A program made the translations under genes and the position numbers. A DNA stretch of 64,000 nucleotides from Schistosoma haematobium. Lineage: Eukaryota > Platyhelminthes > Trematoda > Strigeidida > Schistosomatidae. Position 1 is the stretch's first letter; each line of letters opens with the position of its first letter. Under the pieces are notes generated by a model, which was not told the origin of the DNA, did not search any database, and saw nothing but the letters and a program-made list of their open reading frames with translations. Below, in pieces: positions 33,305 through 47,111 of the stretch. The stretch is from assembly GCF_000699445.3 (NCBI RefSeq), contig NC_067198.1, positions 30,693,536 through 30,757,535 of the forward strand, given 5' to 3'.

Positions 33305-36300
33305 GTAAACGTTTTCGGTTATCTCTGTTTCCAATGTTTTTTTTCTTGTGGCTGTTGGGCTTCACATCCTATCACTTTAGGAATATTACAGATATACGCA
33401 TATTCTTCCAATTAGTACTGTTACATCACATCACAAATTAAGTGATACGGTGTAATTATGGACATCATCAAGTCGCTTAGAATTTTGTAAAAAATAGTAC
33501 AGGTTGATTAAACCATACTAACTTGCCTGTTTTTGTAATTTTCTATCTTTTGTTTGTATTTAATGAAATTTAATGCTATTTTTTTCACAACCTATGTCTA
33601 TTGAATACTGATCACGAACTTATTCCAATACACCATTTGTAATGGATTTTATTTACATTCTGTTTCTTAAAAGTTTTGGAAACCGCCTGTACAGATAGCA
33701 TTTTCTCTATCATTATTTATAAAATGGCTTATAATCGCTTGTATGGAGTAATGCACATACTTTTATGTTATGTACTGTGGCACCGTTATTAAAGATGGTT
33801 GAGTTGTTCAGGTTTCACAACATGAAAATATCTTTTAAAGCCTTTAATTGTTCACCTAAAGATGAATGGTTTCACTCATATACTTGCCAAAAGGAAGGTG
33901 CCAAAGTGTATGTTTAGTTCATTGAATCATGTAACTCATTGAGTAAGGTCTATTGATGCCAGATCGGGTGTGGATCGAACTTTCTATCGATTGCTTTAAG
34001 GCCAAGTCCTCTGGCCCTTTAACCACCGCTTCTCAACGTTTCAACTATTGGGATTTGGTTTTCAGTTTGGCGTAAGCTTTTAATATAGGAGGGCCTAATT
34101 TGCAGTTGAGATAGAAAATTTAGTATTTTGTTGCTAAAACCACTCAAGATACTTTTTTCAGTTATGAAGAAAGGTATCGATAAAAGTGAATTCAATATAT
34201 CAATTATCAAAAGAATATTATACAAATAAGAAGAAAGCAGATGGGTTTTTGCGGAGGCTGACATACACTACTTATTCACAATATGAAACTAAATTCTGAG
34301 AGTATGTATAATTGATTGGGTCAACAGTTTCGGGAACTAAGAACTGGAAACCCTCTTTAAAGCAGATCACACTTGTAGTTTTCAAGGATACTTTTTCCTG
34401 AGGCCAATTTATTTCATGGAAGAGAGGTCAATATATGTAATCCTGCCACAAAATAATATTGATGCCATAAATGCTAACCACTTAAGCAAAAGAACTTTCC
34501 ATCATTTAAATTTCAACAAACGCAGATTATGAATTCAGTGCCAGATTTGCTGTTTAGTTTCTCTCACATTGACTATTTGTTCATAACTTTTTTTGATACA
34601 TCAATGGAGCACATGTTTCTAAAGGTATTTATTTCCATTGCTTTAATGAGCGGTAAGATGAATATTTCTTCCACGACAATAAAAGTGAAATATCTTTGGT
34701 TTAACAAATGAGTTATTTGTAAATCTTTACATTTAACCTAGAAAAAGTCTCGTGAAGAAAGTACAGGTCGTGGAAGTGGTGTAGAAATATTGAAAAACGA
34801 ACCTTATGAAAATGGTCCTGGAGGAAAAGGTCAATACACATTTAAAATTTATCATGTTGGTAGCCATTTACCAAGTAAGTCTTATGTTTCTGAACCCTTT
34901 GGACCGAAATTGTTGGCGTTTTTCACAGGTCACTTATTAAACACTAACCTAATGTATTTTACTTATTATTTACGTTGTATACAAGCTATATCAGAAATCT
35001 GATTGTCACTTAGTATGTAGAAACCGATATACATTTATATATTCATGAGCAGTTTTAAAAACATAATATGCATCGATATATATATATATATAATGGTATA
35101 AGCCTCCATCGAGTTGGTTTGAATGTGTTTTACTCATAATTAATCACCACCTACCTTGATATGTGTTCCTGGCTGATATGTAAATAGATTAGAAAAAAGT
35201 TGGGGACTAAGAGCCCATTGTGAATTCAGTTTATTAGGTCATTGACTGCTGGTATGAGTCATGTCAGTCGGCACAGATATCCTGGATAGTACTCGAGAAA
35301 TACTTACTATTAGAGTTACCTGTTCCGGTTAGAAAATTTGTGGAACAAACATTGATTAAAGGTCCCATATGAATATAATGTAGTTTAACTGTTGTTTTAT
35401 AATTTAAACTGTAGCTTGGCTTCGTAATATACTACCATCATCGGCTCTACGTGTTGAAGAAGAGGCATGGAACGCGTATCCATACACCAGAACAATTTAT
35501 AAAGTTCCCTTTGTTGAAAAGTTGGTACTTGATGTGGAAACATATTTTTTCGACGATGCTGGGGAACAAGATGATGTTTTCAACCTTTCACCAGATGAAA
35601 GAAAGGCACGTATCATTGGTGAGTTGTCACATATCGGATACTATCTTTATCGGTCTACATATTTTACTCATGAAATGGAAGGTAAAGCTTTTTTTATCGA
35701 ATAACTGATGTCCAGGTTTTTTGGTTTAATTGTATCAATTATGTTAAATTCATTTCTAGTTTAAATTTGTTCAAATTATCGTGTATCTGATAAAGAGGAT
35801 TAAAACAGTGGTTCGTGTGACTGAATGTCAACATAGATGATTACATTTATCCAATGACATGAGAGAAAGACGAGTCAACTGACCGAATCAAAGCGAAATA
35901 AATATGATATTTAAAAATAACATTATAAATTAAATAATCCATAATCTAAGGATAACACCATGTTTAGTTTTGTCCTAACATAATTATTAATTTCATTTAA
36001 CACTACTTATAATTTAGGCCGTCAATTTTTGGTATATCAGATAGTCAGACATAACATAGAATCTGGCACGTGTACATCGGTTCAAGTTGTCACACTTCCT
36101 TAATACACCAAGATGAAATTGTCAACGCAAATCCCGTAGTAGTAGATATAATAGTAGTATTAGTGGTAGCATAAAGGTTAAGCATAGAAAATACGATTCG
36201 AAAAGTTAAAATGTGGTCTCTAGTGAGACCACAGACCTGATTAATTGTCTTGTGTTGTTGTTATTGTTACGGTTTTGATTATGATTGTATGGCTAAAGAT

Positions 36301-39300
36301 TTCCCGACCGTTGTTGCTACCTTGACGTGGTGGTCGAGCTTGCCTATCGTGATGAAGCGACCGAGCTATACTGGCTGGAACAACCGTTCCTCAAGGTCCT
36401 ACCATGTCAGACAGGTCGGTTGAAGAGCGGTAAGACTAAAAGCAACAAACCCAAGGTCCGAAGGCGAAGTCGTACTGCTGACTGTACAGAGATGTGACAG
36501 CAGTAAGGTGTTTCCTTCAGACAACCAGCATGACAGCGATGCTGCCTTCCCACAAGGAGGGGTTGGGTTAGAAAAGGTCGACCCTAAAAACGCACACCTC
36601 GTCTTATCCCACTGATATCCGTCTCCGGCGTTAAGGTCTCAACAAGTACGGAGCTAACACAAAAATTACCCACGAAAAGGTCGTGTGTGACTGACCTCAA
36701 GCAGTTGTCCCTTGGGCACTGCGGTCACGCTCTCAGGTCACTAAGACCACTTCTAATCCAATTTCCTTTTCAGACACCTCCAGAAGAACCCTTCCAAGGT
36801 GTGGGCGACCGAGAAGTGAGAACTGCTCTCATACCTCTAACAGCACTCAGAACTGACTGACTGACTAAAGATTATTTGTGCTTTCATCCACAACATCATT
36901 TGCAACTGTAAGGAGTTTTTACTAGTTCTGCTATTGGGACTGTTCTTCATTACTTACTAGGTAGTTTATGGTAGGGTATTCCCTTTATATTTCCATTTGA
37001 GTTCATGAATAATGACATATTCGTACCTCATTTTCCCAAAGGTTAGATAAGAAGAGAATTGCATCGACTACTATGATGTCTCTGTTTGAGTTTTATCGTT
37101 TGGTATCTCGGTAAAAGTGTTTTCTTAAAAGCTCATAAGATAAATTGTAGTAAATAAGCATAATTAATCAGTTGAAAGACATTGAAAGCAAAATAAATCG
37201 TCGTGATGGTTGGAAAACAGGTAATTCAAAGATCTAGATAAGCTAAAATTGTGTACATATATGGGTATAGATGAATTTTTCATCGCTGTAAAAACAAAAA
37301 AATCCATTCAATCTTTATTTGCACCTATTACTTCTTTGTTCTAAGTAATAGTAAATTCTCTGGCTATCGATGGATTGATTTTCAAGTGTTACCGTTGCTT
37401 ATAAAAAGTACAAACTAATGTAATTCTTTTCACCATAGATTTTGGGTCATTCTTTAAAATCGTTTCTGTAAACGCCTCATTATTGTTAACGTATACTTTT
37501 TCATTTCCTTTTCTTATCGTTAAATACATTCGTCCATTTGTTTCCGAATTTTTTATGCAGATTTTATTGACATCGTAAAAGATCCAATTACTGGAAGTGA
37601 TTATAGACCAGAAGAAGATCCTAGTATTTATGTATCAGAAGCAACTGGTCGTGGTCCATTGCCACCTAATTGGCGTGAGGAATTTATTCATGCTCAACAA
37701 GCGACTCATGAAACTTATGAAAAACCACCAACTCGAACTCATGATAATTCACCAGCTATTGTTGAAAATCTGAAGCCACTGCATAAACGTATTATGTGTG
37801 CATATAAACTTTGTCGAGTAGAGTTTCGTTATTGGGGTACACAAACACGAGTGGAACAGTTTATCCACGACACTGGTATGTAACACCTTTACGTTTAAAG
37901 GTTAAATGATTTATGCTTCATGTTGTCTACTCAGTTTGATAATTATTTATACACTATTTAACAAATATATGTGAATCTCAGTAATCATTATTATTTGTAA
38001 AATAATCCAGAATAACTTTGGCCAATATGATTCGTGGATAAAAAACAGATCCAATGCAAGTCGGTATTATTTCTTCTCTTATTCATTTTCCAAATAAAAG
38101 TTTGTATACTCGAATTTGAGCCACAGTATTTTTGTTTTAGAAATAATGATACTATTAGACCTCTTCAACTGAAGTGTGGTTGAAACCTTCAATCTGTTGG
38201 TTGGAAACGAAGTCCTTTTATTGTTAGATTATCGTATACTACTCGGTCTGGAGAAGTGTTTCGAGTATTTTTTCACTGTTTTAGAATTTCTAATAATTTG
38301 TTTGGGTTTGTTTTAAAGTGGTACTATATGTGCTTAAAGTATGGTTCGTTTTATATGTATATCAACTTTGCAAAACTTGTGCTGACATCATCGGGGTTGT
38401 TAGTATGTCTCTGTCACTAAAACTATCAATATGAAGCGATGAGTTCTGTTCATTGATCTGCTGTCTTAAAACAATTTTGCTAATTTTCAGAAATAAAAAC
38501 TATTCTCTAATTAGTTCCTGTTAAAGATATAATGCTAACGTTTTAAGAACTGAGATCGAACAAATACATTTCACAACTATATTGTAATAAAAGGAAATTA
38601 ACTATCTCATTATTTCTTTGAAACTTACTAAATAGGAAGTTAATCACTTCCATAACTTGTATTGTGTGGCAGTCAAAATGAACTCGCTCTTTCGAGTGTA
38701 TGTAACTTTCTAATGTTGTCACTTCTAAGCATGTTACTACACTTGTATAACGTTTCACCCTATTAATTCATCTAAAATATCCTTTTTCGAAGTTCTACCA
38801 TGTTATAAAGGTCGATTGGGATGTGGCCAAACCAATTTCTACAAATTTCATAGAGTAAAATACCAAACAATCATTTCAAACTTGAGATTTACTGTTTAGT
38901 TTGTCTGATTGTAACTTCAGAAATCTGTTCTCAACAGTAAGACAGTTTTTATGGCAAATTTGTTTGCCTTCAAAAACAATTATAAAATCCTCTTTGAAAG
39001 GTGGTTTTCAAAGTATGAACTCTGTCTTTTGAAACTTTATCAGTTATTAGTTGCTATCAAAAGGATAATTATTCCTAAACATTCAATAAAGCGAACTGTA
39101 ATAATAATTTTTTAAACTGTTGTAATTTTCCGAATCTTATTGAATATTTCTCCATTTGCCACCGAATTGAGAGGTGTAGACTTCACATTCATTACAGTCG
39201 TATTGAACTGGTGTTTCAGTTTAGCCTAAATAATTTACTCATTGTCATCGTACTAAAATATTTTAAGATATTTTGCCTGGAAAGAGCATGCACCATCGTC

Positions 39301-42300
39301 CCAATTAGTATGTACTGCTTATTTATCATCTGGTTTTTTAATATGATCGTTAGAAGTCGGTCAGTGCTAAAGACTACATAGATACGACAGTAACTGTTCA
39401 TTGGTGGATTGGTTGCAAATATCTTGGTCAGGACGCTAATGACTCAGCATTATTAAAATCTTTGTCTATAACACTTGATAACGCGAGCTCAAATCTCATG
39501 CCAAGTGTTAGTTCCCAGTATATTGCAGATACGCTTTGCTAATTTGTGCCAACTATCACAAAACCTTGATCGAAGGTTTACTGCTCGTGATTTCCAACCG
39601 TCTAACATCAGAATATTGCACGTGAAGTCACTTTGATTGTTATTCACTTTTACTGGAATTCGCTGAGAATTAATGGCTAGACAAACGTATTATTGATTAG
39701 TATTCGATGATCAGTGTACAATATTTATATATTTGACTTTCTTACAATAGGATTATAATGAATACTACAGAATGCTTTGTCTTCTTCTAAAACACACAAT
39801 TACTTGAAATTTTATCCCTTTATTTTAGCACTTCGAAAAACTATGCTAAGAGCACATCGACAAGTATGGGCGTGGCAAAATGAATGGTATGGTCTTACAA
39901 TAGAGGAAATTCGTCGTTTAGAAGAGGAAACAGCTCAGGCATTAGCGTCCAAAATGGCTGATTCCAACCAACCGCCAAATAATGACGGCGAGTTATCTAA
40001 GCAAGTTCAATCAACAACATCAAACATCAATGAAACTATGAATGCTATTGAAGTGAAATGTAATCAGTCTGATGAAGTTAGTTTAAGTTTACATTAACTA
40101 GTTTTGGATTAATAGTCAGCTGACTTATACGATACATTCTTTTTTTCTCGAAATCTCTACATTTTCATTTCTGAGGCTTATAAAAGCCTTAATTTACATA
40201 CCGTTGAACATTTAAATGAATTCATAGAAAATATACACTTCTTGTCTGCGAATTGACTGATTTATTTTATCAGCTATGGGTCAGGCGTTTTCTACACAAC
40301 GTTCAACGAATATATAAGTACATCGCGCACGAAATCACTGTTAGTATCATTGTAAACACCATAATCAGACTAGATTACCACTCTTGGACAGAAAATGAAT
40401 ACACTCTGTGTACAGACCATTTACTTACGTTTGAGAGAACACACTCAACATTTAACTAGGTGTCGGTCTCTTGAGAGACCTCACCTTAACTCACTTAGTT
40501 CCAATCGATCACCAGCTTCCTGTTGCAGCGAAGTCTGGCAATCCAATCTGATGTTGTTTTTCACCTTGCAACTAAATGAAGAAACATCTTTTCAACATCC
40601 AGGTCGGCAACCACAGATGACTGTTATCACCGGACAGAACTACTGACGCAAATCAACGATTGATGACTTGTCTATATCCACGTTCTTGTCATCAACAGCT
40701 AGGGTCTGGTGAATATTCTTCAACAAACGTCTAAGACAGTAGGTAAAATAAATAACTATCTACTTGAGAATTTTCCAGACCACTAATTACACGGTTTTCA
40801 GCTTGTGATAGAGTATTGTTGTCTAGCTGAACCTTAGCTGATAAATTTTCTATAACTTACTAATATAAATGTGAGGTGACTTACGAGTTCTTGTTTTAAA
40901 ATTTCATATAAATTACCTGGGGCTGGTTTCGTAATTCTCACACTTGCTCCATTAATTTATCCGGCGACAACGAACTAGCATACATAATCGTCACTCTCTG
41001 ATTAGTGTTTCTATGGGCCAGTAAAATACTTTTTAAGCATACACACCATAGTATTAGGTCTCTGTCTATAAAGCAGGTACAAATAAAGAGATGGCACCCA
41101 CTAACTCCGATTTAGAAAAGGCGGGCAAAAAATATCTTGCGACTTGTGTTGATAAATGTTATTGTAATTTCAAAGTGTAAAATAGCGGATTAGATCTGAA
41201 AATAGTTCCGAAAATGTTAATTTTGGTGCAACTATAAATTATAACCCAAAAGTTTCCTGGGCAGCGTTTCTGATATTCTTTCCATCAGGTTCACTGTTTT
41301 ATTGAGGTTGCCTCCCAATAAAATCGAACTTCAAGGATAAATCGTCCCATGTTACTTTGTACGACTTGATGACCGTATTGTTAGCAGTGTGAAACGAAAA
41401 GTCGAAATACACAGAGTTGTAAAACAATATATTTGGAGTGAATCATAGAAACATACTAGACATAAACAACCTCTTAGTGTTCAAACAAAGATGGAAGTAT
41501 ATCGCCACTAAATTTGCACACAAACAACACAAGTATACATTTTTCACGAGTTTACTCATACGTTTCAAGGTATCCAAAGTATGTCTGCTACACAGTAAAT
41601 ACTCTAGGTTTAATTCACTAATAGTTTTTGTATAAGATTATGGAAGTTTCCTGACAAAAGTTTAGTTTACTGAATAATTACACTAAAAGTCATGGATATG
41701 TCAAATCGTATCTAAAAAGTGTTAATTAGGAATCTTATCCAGATCTGTTGAATGTTAAACACGAAATTTTATTGATTGCATCATTTGGCGCATTCCAAAA
41801 TAAAATTAATCTCTTGTTCTTTGCAAAAACGATAGCCTGGTGGATTTTTACACAAATTTTGGGAGCTACATGCATACACAGACTATAAAATTAGTTTTGT
41901 GGCATTTTTAAGCAGTTTACTCAAACTGATAAGATATGGCTACTATATCATTCTCAAACATGCAACCTGGAACAAATATTCGACTCAAGTTGCCAAATCG
42001 TGTCAACACAAGTGAGACAGAGTAAATAAGATTGAGCTAATAATAATAGTTGCATCTATGAAAATAAAAAGAACTAAACAGGAAGAATGTGGTTCAAGGT
42101 GAATGAATTGGTTTGCAGAATTAAAGACCATGAAGTAAAATTATAATTCAATACTTATGGGTAGATGGAAAGAAGCGAACGGATCTACACATCAGTTTTG
42201 AATCATGTCGTTTGAGATTTCCAACCACTGATCAGGGTTACTACTCCAGTTGTTATGTTAGAGCTGTGTTCTCAAATATTGTGAATATATATACTGTACA

Positions 42301-44272
42301 AGAGAGTATATACTTTATGAGATACCTTTCTCGGAAATTTATAGTTTCATGTTAGTTTTCAATTGATGATGTTATGTGTTGAAACGTATCCCGATTTATA
42401 CTTCCATCAATTACGCAACTCATAAATTAATATTTTTGTCAACCTATATAATTTCTAATCACTAAGTATACAGTTGTGATCTCAGTCAGTCAGTCAGTAA
42501 CAACGTAGAACTTCGTACGTACATATATCAGTTCGAGTTGCCATACCACATTAGCACAGAGATACAGTTGTCGATTCAAATCCCGTAGTGATAGAGGTAG
42601 TAAGAGTATAAGCAGTAATCCGAAAGATTAGGGTTTGAAGATGTTATTTAAGGAGTATAATATAGTGAAATAAATTTGGAAAGAGAAAAAAGGGACATGA
42701 AGAATTCAGAAGATTAGAATTTGGGAGAACACAAAGAGTGGATGCATCTGCGCCATTGCAAACGATTTTGAGCCATTTCATTCAAGGTCTCTAACCATCA
42801 GTTGCTATCATCGCGCGGTCCCCAACCAGGTAGTCTAAACCTACCAACATGGCTCAATTGTGATCTATTTTTCTTGAAGTTGTTTAAGTAAAGTGTTCAT
42901 GTTAGTTCTTACCGTTTACGAAATATAAAAATGTTCCTTTTATAGTGATATGTAATTTAAATTGAATCGATTCATATATAAGCCAGCTTGTAAATTGTTT
43001 ATGATTGACTGTGACTGAGATGAAAATAATCACATACTTTCAACTATATTTATTCTACATTCTTCACTTTATTTTAGCCTTTTAAATTGTTTTGTATATC
43101 TGAAATCGTTTTTTCTCTACAAAAGTATTGATTTTACGCTTTCATGGTTTTGTACTCCTGCTTTTTTTTGTTTAAATTTCATTAGAAATGTGAATTCGAA
43201 TCAAGCGCAGCGACATCAGAAAAATTCCATCTTCCAGTTAATTCAACTGATATTGCAGGTGCGGATTTGTCTAAATGCTACTCGTCCAGTTAAAATTACG
43301 TAATCTGAATAGATATTATGTATAATGTGTTTTCCTCTTTTTTATGTAGGTATATATATGTATCTGTAGGTGTTACCACTCTCTTTATACTATTGTCGCT
43401 GTTTTTATCTACAATCATTTCTGAGGAATCATATTTCAAGTATTGTTGGTGGTAAAGTTAGTTAAATATGTAGAAATAATCTGTATCAGAAAACCCCTGC
43501 AGATCAATAATATTAATGAATAAATAGGTATATTAAAACAAACTTCAGTGTAATTTAATCCTTATTCTGATCTTTTACGTGTCCTCATTTATTCATGCAT
43601 ACAAATCTGTATTTCATTAGTGGATATATCTTGTTAACTAATAGGAATATGAAATTTAGTTCATTTAAAAAAGTAGTAAGAATGGTAGCAAATAGAACCG
43701 AGTCATACATTCTAAAAAATTATACACTAAGTTGAAATATTTTGATAAATTTATTTTACTACTAATTTTTCCTTGTTTTCACTTTACTTTTTACCTAATT
43801 CGTCTTTATTACTTTCTCAAGTTAAGTATAGTGTAGTACTTAGTTAGATAATTGATTATCTTCAGTTATTCATTTCTTTTTTCTTTTTTTTCTAATTGTT
43901 TTCCTTACTACAATTTTAGCATGAAATTCTTCAAATACTACTATTATAATATACTTTGTACTTACCTTTCTATTTTTCACTATTTATTTGTTATTACATC
44001 ATATAAATATAACTAATATAATGCGGCTCAACTCAAAAAAAATATTTTTGATTTATACGTGTTATTGTTTACGTTTGAATAGCTTCAATGTGAAATATTT
44101 TAAGAGTTAACATAAAATGTTCTATTTTGTTTTGTGTAAAGTATTTGAAATAGAAGTTACGGTATTTTTGTGTGTATTTATCCATGGTATCTATAATTTA
44201 ACTGTTATTTTGCTAATTTCTATGCTTTCCTAGATAGTTATGACGGTTTATGTTGTTTATAATTTAAGTTTG

Positions 44273-44324
<52 letters not shown>

Positions 44325-47076
44325 GTGTGTGTAATCAACTTTCAATATTAGTGTATGATATAGTCGTTTATTGGATATTGTTTTACTACCTCTACTGCTG
44401 TGTAATTTGCCTTGACAATTTCATCTCGTTGTGCTATTAGGTTATGGCAACTTGAACCGATGTACACATGTGCCAGATTCTACGTTGCATTTGACTGATT
44501 GATTAACTACTGTTACAGAAATATTTTACTCGATATCCATACATTATTTTCTATGTCTACGGATAGTTTTTTCCTAAGAATCGTTTGGTGGTTTTAAGTT
44601 CTCATCTTAACAATATTCCGACTGACATTGTAATCTGGTTATCACAAAAATAACTAGTAAGTTCTGTATGATTCACTCAGTTTCCAAATAAAATTCTGTA
44701 TGTATTCGTTGATTTTGTACTATTTGTGTACACCGTACCTTGTTATCTTGTTCATATAAGTACTCTAAAGCAAATTTTATGCTGAACTGATGAATTACCT
44801 TTTTTAAAAAGTTTCTACAGTAGTTAAGTACCATAAAGTTGTATCACTCTGTTTGATATGTATGAACATAATCCGCTTTCGTTCAAGTTTCGTGTTATTT
44901 TGATATTACAGTAACTTGATTTTGATACTCTACTTAATCTTTCTATAAACAGTGCGCAATATTTGTATATTGTTATTGAAATAGTTCTTGCCGATAATCT
45001 GTGTGCACAGTTTATTGTCATTTCTAATTATTAAGTTCAATGTGTTTTTAACTCACTGAGTAGGAGGCTATTCTCATACAGAAGAACGTAAAATCTAATG
45101 TTATATCGAGTGGTTATATGCTATCTAATTGTTCTTTGTAATGTACATTACAAATAATAAACCTACACATTTTTCAAATCAATTTTTTTGAGCACTTAAA
45201 CGTGGTCAGTGACTTTATCTTTTAATATTTCATGTACCATTTAGTGTCATTATTTATTTTCTATAATCGTATTACGACACAGCTTTTGTAAATTGAAGTG
45301 AGAACTCTTTCTATTGTTGGTTTTATAGTTATGTCATCAATTACCAATATGGGTATTTTATCTGATTCTCCATATTTATTTTTTTGTTTTCTTCTCTCCA
45401 CTACCAAGATGTTGGCATCTCACTTTAAATCTCAATTTACTAACTTGTTTCCTATTTTCATTGTTCTTTTAACGAACTTATTCATATTAGATTACCACTG
45501 ATTTATTTTTAAGCCTAAATGATACATATCTATGACTGAATATGATTTCATTCCCAATTTACAGTTTATAAAAACAATCCTTTGTTTTTTCTACTGAAAT
45601 GTCAAATTCAGATGTATTTCTCAAGAAATATATTTAATTTATCTAATTCTTCGTATTTTGTCAGTTTTACTTTCTTACTAAGTGAACCACTCTTTACATC
45701 GAAGAGTAGATCTTTGGAATACACATAACAGTCGAATTATTCACTGAAGTGTTTTCGTATTAACGCTGTCATATCAACGGTTTACGTACTTTTCTAAAAA
45801 ATTGAATTGTTCTTAATTAATTTGGCTAGTAACATTTTAGTTTATTTCTTTAATACTGAATTTGTATTTGTACTTTTTATTTTTTGTTGTGGTATGATTA
45901 TTTATCCCGTTGTTATAATTCACGTCTTATGCATACACGTATGCGTCTTTATTCTAACTGCTATTTAAAAGCTAGTTAAACATTATGCTAATAGATATAA
46001 ATCTGTATAAATAATACTGTATGTTTCCAAATGTATTGTATAATTATTTTGACTAACGGGAAAAAGGATTAACTGTTTTGCTTCCTTTTTTCTTTCTTAA
46101 AATAACATTAGACACGTGTATATTTTATGGAAAACTGTGCTACATTGTTTCTTTTTGCTGGAATTTATAACAGCCTTTTCTTTCTGGTTTGAAATTTAGT
46201 TGTATGCTTTTTAGATAAAATTGTATGTGTTCATTGACAGTGTATTCATCATTCTGTATACTGCACATTTTTACTCGAACATTCACTGTGTTTAATAGGT
46301 CTTATTTCATATGAATTGGATACTATTGATTTTACTGAAGACTATAAGGTAGTTTCAATCTAAAAAATCATACCAACTCGAGCCTTGCGATGATTTAATC
46401 AAGCAAGATTTTATAGATGAAAGATATTCAGAATCGAAAGGCATAACTATTCAGTTAATGCTGATTTTTGGTAATCAAATCGTTGTTATCGTATTGGAAC
46501 AAGCAATTCTGAAAATAGTTTATTTTCAGTCTAATTCTCGGTGATAATCATGGTTTTATAATGTTTTGGAAAAATCTGTATAAGAAATAGAATCATACTA
46601 TTTCATTTCATTTAAGGTAGATTTTTTAAAAGTGATAATTTCATAAAAGTACAATCGATTTTTATTTCAATAGTAACCTTTTCTACACAGTATTTATATG
46701 AAACTGTATAATCTAACTTAAACTTGTGAAAAGTTAATTCGATTATTTAACATAACACTAATTATTAAACAAATCCATTCATATTAGATGGTGATTGAAA
46801 GCAATAGAATAACTGGTTTCCAAATACTAGTTCAAATATAATTGCAATCTAGCCATTATTATTATTATTATTAAATTCACCATCTACTCATGCAAAAATA
46901 AATCATTTGCTGATAACATATTGTTTTTGAGTCTTCTCACTTTTATTGTTATATGATAATTTTAACCATAAATCCAATAAAAAGAAACAATCTCATAAAT
47001 CTGAGTTCGTCCTATTTATGTTATCCTGATAATTGATTTCAACGATAAATAATTTAACTATTAGTATTGTTTTACT

Positions 47077-47111
<35 letters not shown>

